Below are positions 46,321-58,011 of a DNA stretch of 64,000 bases, piece after piece (position 1 is the first letter of the stretch; the number at the start of each line of letters is the position of its first letter). The stretch is from Brassica napus. Taxonomy: Eukaryota > Streptophyta > Magnoliopsida > Brassicales > Brassicaceae. The translations under genes were made by a program, and so were the position numbers. The DNA lies in the NCBI RefSeq assembly GCF_020379485.1, contig NC_063437.1:5280806-5344805 (forward strand), in the 5' to 3' direction. The notes beneath the pieces are model-generated. The model made no database searches and was not told the origin of the DNA. It saw only the letters and a program-made list of their open reading frames with translations.

Positions 46321-47974
46321 ATGTCTCTTCTTGTTTTCTCCCTCTTCACCATCCTTGTCTTTTCAAGTAAGTCCACCAATAAATCATATGCTTACATTTT
46401 TACCTTTGATTTCCTCCCATACTTGACATAAATTTTCTTAATTTTACAGGTTCATGTTGCTCCGCGACTCGGTTCCAGCATCAGCATAGGTACATGCAGA
46501 AGAAAATAACTTTAGACTTGCCAAGCAAGATTGGTATCAACTATGGTAGACGAGGAAACAACCTTCCATCTCCTTATCAGTCCATCAACTTCATCAAATC
46601 AATCAAAGCTGGTCATGTCAAGCTCTACGACGCGGATCCAGAGAGTCTAACACTCCTCTCTCAGACCAATCTTTACGTCACCATAACCGTCCCAAACCAT
46701 CTAATCACTTCTCTCAGCACCAACCAAACCACAGCTGAAGATTGGGTCCAAACCAACATCATCCCTTACTACCCGCAAACCCACATCCGGTTTGTCCTTG
46801 TCGGAAACGAAATCCTCTCCGTCGAAGAGAGGAGGAACATAACAGCAAACGTCGTACCGGCCATGCGGAAAATCGTGACTTCTCTAAGAGCACATGGTAT
46901 TCACAACATCAAGGTCGGGACAGCTTTAGATATGGATTCTCTCCGATCATCGTTTCCGCCGTCGAACTCAACGTTCCGGGAAGATATCGCCGAACCGTTG
47001 ATGTTGCCGTTGCTGAAGTTTCTCAACGGAACAAACTCTTACTTCTTCATCAACCTTCAACCTTACTTCCGTTGGTCAAGAAACCCCATGAACACGAGTT
47101 TGGAATATGCTCTGTTTCAAGGAAACTCAACTTATACCGATCCTCAAACCGGTTTGGTTTACCGTAATCTTCTAGACCAAATGTTGGATTCGGTTATCTT
47201 CGCCATGACCAAACTCGGTTACCCACACATCCGCATCGCAATCTCCGAAACCGGATGGCCTAACTCCGGGGACATCGACGAAACCGGCGCCAACGTACTC
47301 AACGCAGCGACGTATAACCGGAATTTGATCAAGAAGATGACCGCAATTCCACCAATCGGTACTCCAGCTAGACCCGGTTTAGCTATACCGACATTTGTTT
47401 TCTCCTTGTTCGACGAAGACCAGAAATCCGGTTCGGGAACACAGAGACATTATGGAATCCTGCATCCCGACGGGACACCGATCTACGACATTGATTTCAC
47501 GGGTGAGAAACCGTTAACCGGATTCAACCCATTGCCTAAACCGACGAACAATGTTCCATACAAGGGTATAGTGTGGTGCGTACCGGTGGTAGGAGCTAGC
47601 GAGGCTCAGCTAGAGGAAGCTTTGAGAATGGCTTGTGGGCGAAGCAACACGACGTGTGCGGCTTTGGCTCCGGGAAGAGAATGTTACGAGCCGGTCTCTG
47701 TATATTGGCATGCAAGCTATGCGGTTAGTTCGTACTGGGCTGAGTTTCGTACCGAAAACGTTAGATGTTACTTCAATGGACTGGCTCGAATGACCACGGT
47801 CAACCCTGGTGAGACATATTTTAAAAATAAAATTTGACAACGCTATTAGACTTTTTTTTTTAGTAAAGTCACGGTTCATGTAACCAATAAAGGTATTCAT
47901 TGTAACTGACAAATCTCTTTGGTTTTGTTTTCTAAGGAAATGATCGCTGCAAGTTTCCAGGCGTTACTCTTTGA
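46321..47974 (+). CDS. A6: Glucan endo-1,3-beta-glucosidase A6 (anther-specific)
   Basis: A6 is a secreted GH17 beta-1,3-glucanase made in the tapetum and implicated in dissolving the callose wall of pollen tetrads. Three exons join in frame: 46321-46366, 46450-47808 and 47937-47974, giving 480 residues. A signal peptide (SLLVFSLFTILVFS) spans residues 2-15 and is split by intron 1. The GH17 barrel starts at KIGINYGRRGNNLPSP. The proton donor is the Glu in FVLVGNEIL and the nucleophile the Glu in IAISETGWPN; FSLFDEDQK follows. A C-terminal X8/CBM43 callose-binding domain begins at WCVPVVGASEAQLEEAL and keeps its cysteines (MACGRSNTTC, ALAPGREC, NVRCYFNG, DRCKFPG). The final 12 residues lie in a tiny third exon; reading through the donor would give a different tail. 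Closely resembles the B. napus A6 protein. Intact. From memory the Arabidopsis gene is At4g14080. Confidence 0.95.
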
Positions 47975-48921
47975 GAAAATAAGACGGACTGAAAGAGATT
48001 GAAGAAAGATTAAGGCTGCATTATTCGCATTTATCCAATGTTGTTTTTCATTATACATTTTCTGCCCTTTTTATTTCTTGTTTCGCAATGTCGAGAAAAA
48101 AAATAAAATAATTAATAAATAATATTTTTTAACAAAACTAAAGATCACTTTCTCTCTATCAATTATAAAAAGTACTGATTATTATTTTTAATTGAGTAGA
48201 CATCTATTATTAGACTTATTCATCCAAATAAATTACAATATTTAAACAAAAACAAGGTAAATCACAATAACTGTAAGAAAAACAATTATTTACATTATTG
48301 TCTTGAACAAAAAAATATTGTCAATAATATAAAAACTTAAAATGAGTCAGATAATTAAATTGGTAATTCATAATCTAGATTATGTACAAACATCTATATA
48401 CCAATTTAATTTTCTTTATACTATTTATGCATGAAGTAAACAATTATTTGTAAATAATTGTTTACATGTTTACATAAGAGTAATTGCGTTCCATATACAG
48501 GAAATAAAGATTATTTAGCTGGATGGCGAAGTGCCCTCTGTCATCTGTTGAGGTTTTACATTTACCCGAAAATACCCCTATATGCTTATATCTGACAACC
48601 CTATATTTGATAGCTAGTTGAGGTTCTACTAGAAGCAGCAATAATAGCGCGTAAGGGTCACTTTCACGCGACTGAGCTAGTTGAGGTTCTATTAGAAGCA
48701 GCAATAATAGCGCGTAAGGGTCACTTTCATGCGAAAGAAAGGTAGTCCACAGAACTGAAAAAAGTATATCTCTGCAAACAGAGAAATTAAATTCTTCATA
48801 AAAATTTCCCATCCCTTTCTCTTTCATCTGGTTATTTATGTATTGTCGAAGAAGACCCAATTGAATCAGAGAAGCAAGTTAAAAATCAACAATCCTTATA
48901 GTAGCCGCAAGAAGAGGAAAG
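47975..48921. other. A6 3' flank and left edge of the MULE
   Basis: AT-rich non-coding sequence. The left terminus of the Kaonashi MULE must lie here or at the A6 3' flank, but no terminal inverted repeat could be matched because the right end is outside the window. Confidence 0.4.
48612..48737. repeat. 63-bp tandem duplication
   Basis: Two head-to-tail units begin AGCTAGTTGAGGTTCTACTA at 48612 and at 48675, with only about two mismatches, so the duplication is recent. It lies about 190-310 bp upstream of the DUF1985-ULP start, i.e. in its probable promoter or leader. Confidence 0.92.
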
Positions 48922-49769
48922 ATGGTTTCTGTCCGGCTAGTCGACAGTTCTGATTCACCGGAAGAACAACCTATCCGACCGATCCCAGAGATGATGTTTG
49001 CAGAGGGAGAAGAACCAGTTGGAGTTCGTGTTCTGACTTATCTGTCATCCGGGGCCATCAACCGCATCTTTAATGCATTGGAGGAGGAGGAAGTGCAGAT
49101 CATACAGAAATCTGCGTTTGGGAAAACTCTGGAAATAGTCGACAAACCAGTGTTTTCCGGAAGATTCGCAAGATACATACTATCGAGGCAGTTGAAAACA
49201 AAAAAAAAAACACGAAGTTTGGTTCCGATTTGCCGGTAAACCAATACGGTTTTCCCTTAGAGAATTCGCAATAGTCACAGGACTACCCTGCGGAAAATTT
49301 CCCAAAAAAATCAAAGATGAAGCTCAAAGAAACTATATCCGAAAAACCTTACTGGCCGTCCTTATTTGGAAAAGTTGAAGTTGCCACAATTGCTTCTGTC
49401 ATCAAGATGCTGAGGAAGCGCACTGTAGAAGATCGCCTTGTTCGTATAAAATATGCTTGCTTGGCGATACTTGCTTCTGTTCTTCTCCCAACAAACTTGA
49501 AGATGAAGATCTGTAAAGAACATGCTGAGGCTATTGCCGATCTTGAAGAATTTTTTGCGTATCCATGGGGAAGACTTGCTTTCGACATGCTCATGACCAG
49601 TATCAAAGAGAGAGACGAGATTGCTCTCTCACAGAACACTATTGCCGTGAAAGTATTTTCACTTGCCTTACAGCTTCTAGTAGTTGAGGCGGTCCCCTCT
49701 CTTACAGAAGTTGTCCAGGAAATGTGTTCATCTTCTGAAGGTGATAGCGACGAAGAAGCCGATGATATG

Positions 49770-51245
49770 TGATATCTTGCATATTTACATTGTTTTATCC
49801 ATTCATTCATAAACATTTTCATCATATAGATTAGAATTTAGACATGTTTAGGTTGCATTTTGCATACATATGTCTCTATCAGGTATTTGAGTACCACATG
49901 GAGTTTCTGGAGACATTTGGGTGCATTTGGAGCTCAAAAAGGAGTGTTTAGAGTGGTCATTGGGCGAGCAAGGCATGGAGCAACCAGTCCGGAGCGACAC
50001 CACCAAGTCGCTCTGACCTCCCTATTGGAGCGACCTTGCCAGAGCGACAGGGAGAAGTCGCTCGCGGTTTCATCACTCGGAGACGCGAGAACGAGCCCGG
50101 AGCGACCTCCCGGAGCGACACCACGAAGTCGCTCGCATCTCACACCCCTCTCGGAGCGACCTCCCAAAGCGACACCCCGAGGTCGCTCGCGTCTCTATGG
50201 CGAGACGGCACGAAGCGAAGCCTGGAGCGACCTCTCAGAGCGACCCACTGAGGTCGCTCCCGAAGGCCGGAGCGACTTGTCGGAGCGACATGCCGAGGTC
50301 GCTCCGCGCCTATTATCTGCTCGATTTCTATTTTACTTAAGGGCCTTTTGGTCATTTCATTATGCACGTTTTACATTTCTAAAACCTATGTTTTAAACAT
50401 CTTTGGTAGCCACCAGAGGCAGATTAATTTTTATCTTTTGATCTATTGAGAAATACACAAGAACTCTCTTGAGAAGTTCATCTCTTGGGTTTTGATTTGT
50501 TATGTTCTTGTTGATTTCTTATCTATTTCTCTACATGATTAATCTGAAATCCAATATGGGTTTAAGAGGAATCATGGAGATTAGTGAGTAATCACCTTTG
50601 GAATTCATGGGTTAGGGAGATTAAGGGTGATTAGGTTAGAGCTAGGATGTTTTAGTGTAGATCATTCATATTTCCTTGCTAGTAGAGTAATCATAATGCA
50701 TCTTCTGAGTTGGCCACTCAGTTGTTGATCCTTAGGCATTTCTCACCCGAAAAGTGTTCGATGAAATGCCCGAGACAACTCTCCTAGGCTTTTAGTATAC
50801 TTTGCCAAAGACATTTGTTGTTAAAGGTGCTAAGATAGCTAATAGACTTGTTAGTAATGATTGCTTTCATATTATTCAACCAAAGACATTTGATGTTTGA
50901 GATATGTTAGCAAATGAGCATTCATCTAGACATAGAGCTTGCTTAGAATTGTGTCTAGGCTTAAGGTTGATAGTTTGATTGATCATTTGCCATCTTTAGT
51001 TCGATACTTGATCACCCAAGGTCTAATCCCTATGCCCATGAGTTCTCTTTTTCCTTAGTCAAGAAAGTATCATTCTGTTATTGCTTTTTAGTTTTAGTCA
51101 TAACTTAAAACCCATCTAAATCATTGGTTGCACTTAGATTAAGTGAGTACTTGCATTCTCGGTGCTTTGATATCCCTCAGAACTGGTTCGACAATCTTTT
51201 ATACTACAACATTTGTCTTAGGAGCCTTGAAAACTCCTAACATCA
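49770..51245 (+). repeat. 5' LTR of gag-pro element (1476 bp)
   Basis: It starts TGATATCTTGC and ends CCTAACATCA (TGAT...ATCA ends) and is nearly identical to 55333-56807. It contains an array at 49980-50315 of about eleven AGCGAC and six GTCGCT motifs arranged as forward, forward, reverse modules, GC-rich against an AT-rich background. PBS-like TGGCGCCGTTGCC follows at 51249. Confidence 0.95.
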
Positions 51246-51283
51246 AATTGGCGCCGTTGCCAAATTCTGAGTAGATTTGAACA

Positions 51284-53083
51284 TTGAGATTTAGTCACTT
51301 GCTTGAGACTAAGTCATTTTTATTTTCTTTTGTTACTGATTCTCTTTCTTCACCTCCCTTTAATCTACAGGTGTATGAACTTGAGGAGCAGGGGTCCATC
51401 AAACCTAGTTCCAATAGCTGCAGACATCAGAGTTTAGAGAGAGAGTTTGCTAGAAATAGAAGAGAAGAAGAGCAACAGGCTCACTTGCAGAGATTGAGTA
51501 CTGATATGGGAGACATACCTCAAAACCAACAGCGAGCAGCTCGACCCATTGGCACTTACGACCGCCCCAACATTCATGGTCATAGATTGGGAATCCGAGC
51601 ACCCGCTGTGGCAGCCAACAACTTTGAGATCAAATCAGGACTCCTCAACGTGATCGAGAACAACAAGTATCATGGCTTGGCTCTAGAGGATCCATTTGAT
51701 CACTTGGACAGGTTCGACAGCTACTGTGGGTTGTCAAAAACCAATGGTGTGTCCGAAGATGCCTTAAAGCTCAAGCTATTCCCTTTCTCTTTGGGGGATA
51801 AGGCACGTCAGTGGGAGAAGTCTCTACCCAGTGACTCCATCACTACTTGGGATGACTGCAAGAAAGCATTCTTGGAGAAGTTCTTCTCTACTTCAAGAAC
51901 TGCTAAGCTGAGAAACGAGATTTCCAGCTTTCAACAGAAGAACTTGGAAGGCTTCAGTGAAGCCTGGGAGAGATTCAAGGGCTACCAAGCTCAATGCCCA
52001 CACCATGGTTTTTCTAAGGAGAGCTTGCTGAGCACATTCTACCGTGGTGCACTTCCTAAGTACAGAGCCAGACTGGATACAGCTAGCAATGGGTTCTTCT
52101 TGGGGAGAACTGAGGAGGATGCAGAAGAGCTGGTTGACAACATGGTAAAGAGTGATGCAGTCTACAGTGGAGACCACGACAGAGGCAGTAGAACAGATGA
52201 TAAGCAGACGAGGAAAGAGATCAAAGCTTTGGAAGACAAGATCGACCTACTCATTGCTGAAAAAGCAACCCAAGAGCAGCTGAAGTTTGTTGGTAACTCC
52301 AAGCAGGAAGATCCACTTGCTGTCAATGAGGTTGAGGGTTTGGAAGGTCAAGAGGAGTTGTGTTTCATCAACAACAATGGTAGCTGGTACAAAAAGGAGC
52401 CCAACTTTCAGTACAACAACTACCAACAGAAATCCTATCCCAACAACCAACAGAGTGGTTATCCGCCTAGAAACAACCAGCAAGGCAGCTATCAGCCTCA
52501 GCAAAACCCCTCGTCTGGTTCCTCTGCTCCTCAAGAGAGCAGCACTGATACCTTACTGAAACAAATCTTGGAGTCTCAGACTAGAAGTGAGAAGCAAGTT
52601 GGTTATGAGTTGAAGAACCTTCATTCCAAGATTGATGGGAGCTACAATGAGCTCAACAACAAATTCTCACACCTTGCTTCTACAGTCAGGAATTTAGAGA
52701 ATCAATTTGCTTCCATGAACACTCACCAGAATCGCCAGCAAGGATCTCTACCTGGAAAGTCTGACCAAAATCCCAAGGAGGCCAAAGCTATCACCCTTAG
52801 GAGTGGTAAGCAGTTACCTCCTAGAACCCTCACCAAGGATGCTGAGAAACTAGGTGAGGGGGTTGCCATCAACATAGATGATGAAGTGGTGATTGTTGAT
52901 GAGAAGATCAATGACGAGATCTTGGAGAAGATAGTGGAAGCCAAAGGTAAAGGAAAGGTTGGGGAAGAGAAGAAGACAGTAAAGATGGTGAAGTTGTTAC
53001 TCCAGCAAGTGAAAGTTCTTTTGTTCCTCCTCCCTATGAACCCAAACTTCCATTCCCTGGTAGATTCAAGAAGCAGCTGCTAG
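51284..53083 (+). CDS. gag: Gag polyprotein (Athila-like)
   Basis: Structural capsid protein of the LTR element. The frame is open from 51284; the likely start is the ATG at 51506 (MGDIPQNQQRAARPIG), about 74 codons in. The Retrotrans_gag domain lies around residues 140-260 (LEDPFDHLDRFDSYCGLSKT, FPFSLGDKARQWEKSL, FLEKFFSTSRTAKLRNEIS, GLEKF-like helices, GALPKYRARLDTASNG). A Q/N-rich low-complexity stretch follows at about residues 375-430. No CCHC zinc knuckle is visible. Near 52985 the protein continuing into protease shifts to another frame, so gag and protease are not a single open frame in this copy; the tail after about residue 565 is out-of-frame. Confidence 0.85.
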   Translation: MRFSHLLETKSFLFSFVTDSLSSPPFNLQVYELEEQGSIKPSSNSCRHQSLEREFARNRREEEQQAHLQRLSTDMGDIPQNQQRAARPIGTYDRPNIHGHRLGIRAPAVAANNFEIKSGLLNVIENNKYHGLALEDPFDHLDRFDSYCGLSKTNGVSEDALKLKLFPFSLGDKARQWEKSLPSDSITTWDDCKKAFLEKFFSTSRTAKLRNEISSFQQKNLEGFSEAWERFKGYQAQCPHHGFSKESLLSTFYRGALPKYRARLDTASNGFFLGRTEEDAEELVDNMVKSDAVYSGDHDRGSRTDDKQTRKEIKALEDKIDLLIAEKATQEQLKFVGNSKQEDPLAVNEVEGLEGQEELCFINNNGSWYKKEPNFQYNNYQQKSYPNNQQSGYPPRNNQQGSYQPQQNPSSGSSAPQESSTDTLLKQILESQTRSEKQVGYELKNLHSKIDGSYNELNNKFSHLASTVRNLENQFASMNTHQNRQQGSLPGKSDQNPKEAKAITLRSGKQLPPRTLTKDAEKLGEGVAINIDDEVVIVDEKINDEILEKIVEAKGKGKVGEEKKTVKMVKLLLQQVKVLLFLLPMNPNFHSLVDSRSSC

Positions 53084-53112
53084 AGAAGTACAAGGCTCTG
53101 TTTGAGAAGCAA

Positions 53113-53814
53113 ATGAGTGAAGCTCAGGTTGCAATGCCCATCATCGATGCTTTCATGTTGATTCCTCAATACAGCAAGTTCCTGAAAGATGTTGTAGCTG
53201 CAAAGAAGAAGGAGATGGAAGGCATGATGATTCTTACCCATGAGTGCAATGCCATCATCCAGAGGCTTGATGTTCCAGAGAAGTTAGAGGATCCAGGAAG
53301 CTTCACACTACCTTGTGCTCTTGGACCTATGGTATTTGAGAAAAGTCTCTGCGATTTGGGAGCTAGTGTCAGCTTGATGCCTTTGTCTGTTGCAAAGAAG
53401 CTTGGATTCACTCAGTACAAGAAGTGTAGACTCTCTCTGGTGTTAGCTGATCGTTCAGTGAAGTATCCTGTGGGCATCTTAGAGGACCTCCCTGTGAAGA
53501 TTGGAAGGTATGAGATACCTACAGATTTTGTGGTGCTTGAGATGGGTGAGGAGGCTCAAGATCCATTGATTCTAGGAAGGCCATTCTTAGCTACAGCAGG
53601 AGCTATTGTTAATGTGAAGGAGGGCACGATTGATCTCCATTTGGGTAAAGAGAACATCCTCCACTTTGACATCAAGAGGAAAATGAGGAAACCAACTGTG
53701 TTCGGGCAAGCCTTCTACATTGAAGAGATGGGCACTCCTGCTGATGAGCACCTTGAAGAGTTACCACCTGAGGACGACGAGGAGGGAGCATCTCCCTCTA
53801 CTCATTCCCTATAG
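53113..53814 (+). CDS. Retroviral-type aspartic protease (Athila-like)
   Basis: It would cleave the element's polyprotein. The frame contains the active-site region CDLGASVSLMPLSVAKKLGF (DLGAS in place of the canonical D-[ST]-G; the same loop appears in plant Athila proteins as remembered), then LADRSVKYPVGILEDLPVKI and the flap/second-half motif DPLILGRPFLATAGA. It ends at a stop at 53812-53814 after an acidic tail (ELPPEDDEEGASPSTHSL). No reverse transcriptase follows. Homologous frame extends left to about 53000; the ATG at 53113 is simply the first available and may not be used. Confidence 0.82.
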   Translation: MSEAQVAMPIIDAFMLIPQYSKFLKDVVAAKKKEMEGMMILTHECNAIIQRLDVPEKLEDPGSFTLPCALGPMVFEKSLCDLGASVSLMPLSVAKKLGFTQYKKCRLSLVLADRSVKYPVGILEDLPVKIGRYEIPTDFVVLEMGEEAQDPLILGRPFLATAGAIVNVKEGTIDLHLGKENILHFDIKRKMRKPTVFGQAFYIEEMGTPADEHLEELPPEDDEEGASPSTHSL

Positions 53815-55332
53815 AAGGTAACCCACCACACTCCCTTGTATATACCATTTCATTTTTGCATATTAGTCTTCTTTTCGGTATCTCTCTCTCTACTTGACGA
53901 CACAGAGACTGTGTAACTCAAGTTTGGGGGAGGTACTAAGTATTTGATCATGTTTGCTTTGATGTTGTTTCATTGAGTCATGCATGGCATACCTATTTGC
54001 ATAGATAAAAAAAAATCAATCATTTAGTTTGCATCATTTGCATTTTTAGGAGAGTCTAGAGCATATAGGTTGCATTCACTTGCATTGGGAGCAATGATTT
54101 TGAATGCCTTGTAAAGAACACTACGTTGCACTTGACTAGCTTTTGCACCTCTCAAAAAGACTTGTATGTTTCGAGCCTTGAAAACTCTTCCTGAAACTTG
54201 TTGATTGCTGAAACTCAGTCTTTGAAGCCAACTACAACCTTATTTGAACTGAACGAACTTAATGCTTCTTGCTCATGGTCCCTTGTGTACTGAGTCATGG
54301 CTATACACACTTGAGTTGTCACATCTTTTATACCAATCTTTTTTGACAAACTCTAGTGGTAGACCACTCCCAAAACCTTTTCCTCCTTTTAAGCTTTCAT
54401 TGTTTGATGAGTGAGGCCTTTTTCGGAAAGTCTTACATGTGCATAATGTTGAGAGTATCGGGAACGACAATGCTTGATCTTCATTCTTGCTAGATTGGAC
54501 ACTCTATTGTCTAGCTATAGGTGGGGGTGAGTGTTGTGATTATGATTTGGGAGAAATGAAAAAGGAAAAGAATAGACTCTTTGTGCTTAAGTGAATTGTT
54601 TTATTGGGACCAGTATAGAAGCCTCTAGCTCAAGTTTTGAAAAGTCTTGGCCCCCAGCCTAAAAAAAAAAAAAAAAGAAAAAGAAAAACGAAAAAAAAGA
54701 GAAAAGAAAAAAAAAAAAGAGAAAAAGAAAGAAAAGGGGGCTAGCAAAGTTGTTAGGAGCTAAGAAATGTTTTGAGGTTGTGAAAAAAAATCCCTTGTAG
54801 ATTTCAAAGAGAAGGAGTTAAAGTTCTTAGGATCTTTTGGTGAGAGATGTGAGTTGGGTTTGACATTGGGAATGATTGTGTGATTTGTATGTTTGGGAAA
54901 AGGGTAGAACAATGGAGATTGAGCATTGTATGCATGAGTTGGTCCCTTTCTTAGATATATTATGTGCAATGTCAAGGCTACTTGTTTTGAGAGTAAACCA
55001 CCTTAAAGATCATATGTTTTGAACCTCTTGAATCACTTGAATAAAAGCCTTCCCTTACCCAACCAAATGACTTGGACCAACTGACCATTTGCAAGAATTC
55101 ACCTGATGTTTTGTGCTTAATGAATGTGAGAGTTGGTTGATTTGAATGTGTGGATGCTTGATGATGAGTGTAAGAACAAAAAGAGTTAAGATAGGCCTAG
55201 AGAAGCTAGAGTGTAATAAGAGAGTGTGCTAGTTGTGTTTCTTTTGGCTATGTGCTCCCACCTTCAACCTCTCTCCCTATGAGTTCTAGAAAGTTCACTT
55301 GTGGACAAGTAAAAGAACAAGTTTGGGGGAGT
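53815..55332. other. Non-coding interior of the gag-pro element
   Basis: No homology to RT, RNase H or integrase in any frame. It contains an approximately 80-bp purine tract of A with scattered G (54661-54735) and ends in the polypurine tract before the 3' LTR. It probably retains packaging or reverse transcription signals. Confidence 0.7.
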
Positions 55333-56807
55333 TGATATCTTGCATATTTACATTGTTTTATCCATTCATTCATAAACATTTTCATCATATAGATTAGGAT
55401 TTAGACATGTTTAGGTTGCATTTTGCATACATATGTCTCTATCAGGTATTTGAGTACCACATGGAGTTTCTGGAGACATTTGGGTGCATTTGGAGCTCAA
55501 AAAGGAGTGTTTAGAGTGGTCATTGGGCGAGCAAGGCATGGAGCGACCAGTCCGGAGCGACACCACCAAGTCGCTCTGACCTCCCTATTGGAGCGACCTT
55601 GCCAGAGCGACAGGGAGAAGTCGCTCGCGGTTTCATCACTCGGAGACGCGAGAACGAGCCCGGAGCGACCTCCCGGAGCGACACCACGAAGTCGCTCGCA
55701 TCTCACACCCCTCTCGGAGCGACCTCCCAAAGCGACACCCCGAGGTCGCTCGCGTCTCTATGGCGAGACGGCACGAAGCGAAGCCTGGAGCGACCTCTCA
55801 GAGCGACCCACTGAGGTCGCTCCCGAAGGCCGGAGCGACTTGTCGGAGCGACATGCCGAGGTCGCTCCGCGCCTATTATCTGCTCGATTTCTATTTTACT
55901 TAAGGGCCTTTTGGTCATTTCATTATGCACGTTTTACATTTCTAAAACCTATGTTTTAAACATCTTTGGTAGCCACCAGAGGCAGATTAATTTTTATCTT
56001 TTGATCTATTGAGAAATACACAAGAACTCTCTTGAGAAGTTCATCTCTTGGGTTTTGATTTGTTATGTTCTTGTTGATTTCTTATCTATTTCTCTACATG
56101 ATTAATCTGAAATCCAATATGGGTTTAAGAGGAATCATGGAGATTAGTGAGTAATCACCTTTGGAATTCATGGGTTAGGGAGATTAAGGGTGATTAGGTT
56201 AGAGCTAGGATGTTTTAGTGTAGATCATTCATATTTCCTTGCTAGTAGAGTAATCATAATGCATCTTCTGAGTTGGCCACTCAGTTGTTGATCCTTAGGC
56301 ATTTCTCACCCGAAAGTGTTCGATGAAATGCCCGAGACAACTCTCCTAGGCTTTTAGTATACTTTGCCAAAGACATTTGTTGTTAAAGGTGCTAAGATAG
56401 CTAATAGACTTGTTAGTAATGATTGCTTTCATATTATTCAACCAAAGACATTTGATGTTTGAGATATGTTAGCAAATGAGCATTCATCTAGACATAGAGC
56501 TTGCTTAGAATTGTGTCTAGGCTTAAGGTTGATAGTTTGATTGATCATTTGCCATCTTTAGTTCGATACTTGATCACCCAAGGTCTAATCCCTATGCCCA
56601 TGAGTTCTCTTTTTCCTTAGTCAAGAAAGTATCATTCTGTTATTGCTTTTTAGTTTTAGTCATAACTTAAAACCCATCTAAATCATTGGTTGCACTTAGA
56701 TTAAGTGAGTACTTGCATTCTCGGTGCTTTGATATCCCTCAGAACTGGTTCGACAATCTTTTATACTACAACATTTGTCTTAGGAGCCTTGAAAACTCCT
56801 AACATCA
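55333..56807 (+). repeat. 3' LTR of gag-pro element (1475 bp)
   Basis: Matches the 5' LTR apart from about three differences: A/G near 55399, A/G near 55545 and one A fewer in CCCGAAAG near 56314. The AGCGAC/GTCGCT array is retained at 55540-55880. Confidence 0.95.
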
Positions 56808-57107
56808 ATATGAGCGTCAAACCGAAGAGAAAGACTCTTAGTCCTGCTCATGCAAGAAATGTCGACAAGCAAAGTGATGTAAGTCATCAGGCCTGCATTA
56901 ATAGTAACTATGTGTGGGATCAGAACATTAATGTTTGGTTTGGTTTAATGTGGAAGCAAAAACTGTAAACTTTGTTGACTCTTGCGTGTAAGGGGATTTT
57001 TGATGGAATAGTAATTAAGTAGCTTAATTTCAAACCTTTCGGAAATGTGTCAAACACTCAGCGGAGATGGTTTTTCTGTTTCAGGTTCTTGTAAGAAGCA
57101 TTATTGA

Positions 57108-58011
57108 CAGTGCCGGTCCTGAGTTCTACGGTGCCTAAAGCGCATCAAAAATTAATGCCCTCTAACAAGATTTTTTTAAAAAAAAAAAACTAATCTTAAA
57201 CAAAAAAAAAATCCAAAATTGTTTTTATCAGTAACAAAGTTTCATAAAAAACTTACAAATTTATCTAATAGATAAAGTAATGATTCTTAAACTTTTATCT
57301 GCATTCATCTTAGCTGAGTTCTTACTTTATTTCCAGCAACAATTTCTACAAGTTCATGAAAAAGAGCATTACATAATTGGTAAATACAACCCAAGACAAC
57401 GATCACTGTGAAATCTGTTTAGGTCGTAAAATTTACTTAAATCTTTTAATTGTCAATGCATGAGAGAGTCCACGAGAGTATTTAAACCCAACAAGAAATT
57501 TCATATATGTTCTCTGTTTTTAAGATAAAGAAAAAAAATATTTGGGTGAAAAATGAAGATAACTAGTAGAAGGAGAAGAAACACATACATATAAAATAAC
57601 AAAACTGCAAAGATCGACCATCAAGAAGAGAATCCAGAAATTGCTGAAATTTTAAGAAAATAAAAAATGAAAGAAGAGGAAAAATGAATTGTATGTGGTA
57701 AATGGCTGCTATTTAGAAAAAGAAATTAGGTTTTTTAGTTGATTTGTTTTGTTCTTATATAGCATTTGATAAAATATGTAAAATCGGTGTTGGAATTGCA
57801 ACAGACGGAAACTAAGATTGTCAATAAGGGAATAAAAATTTCAAAATCTGTCAGGATTTTTCATATATTAGTAAAAGGCTGGCATAAGGTTCGAACCTGC
57901 ACTTGTTCACTAAATAAATAAGAGTCAAACCACTATACCTACTAGAATTGATTGTACATTTTTGGCGCCTAAAGCCCAAGCTTTACGGGCTTTAGCCCAG
58001 GGCCGGCCCTG
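57108..58011. mobile_element. Non-autonomous hAT-type element (904 bp)
   Basis: The left end is CAGTGCCGGTCCTGAG and the right end the complement of CAGGGCCGGCCCTGGG, 16-bp inverted repeats with three mismatches. The exact 8-bp target duplication ATTATTGA lies at 57100-57107 and 58012-58019. No transposase frame. It interrupts an exon of the DUF1985-ULP gene; removing it with one duplication copy restores the frame across the junction. Confidence 0.93.

Larger units (their letters stand above)
49770..56807 (+). mobile_element. Non-autonomous LTR retrotransposon encoding only gag and protease (7038 bp)
   Basis: LTRs 49770-51245 and 55333-56807 are flanked by the 5-bp duplication ATATG (49765-49769, 56808-56812). 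The PBS TGGCGCCGTTGCC at 51249 is the type used by Athila-group elements. The polypurine tract TTTGGGGGAG lies at 55322-55331. The interior encodes gag and an aspartic protease, then about 1.5 kb of non-coding sequence where RT, RNase H and integrase should be. Three LTR differences were seen by eye in 1475 bp, so insertion is very recent. Movement must depend on enzymes from another element. Confidence 0.95.

Noticed and set aside
49860..50396. 178-codon open frame in the LTR (and its copy at 55423-55959)
   Set aside because: It is produced by the GC-rich AGCGAC array and lies inside both LTRs; no protein family is recognisable.
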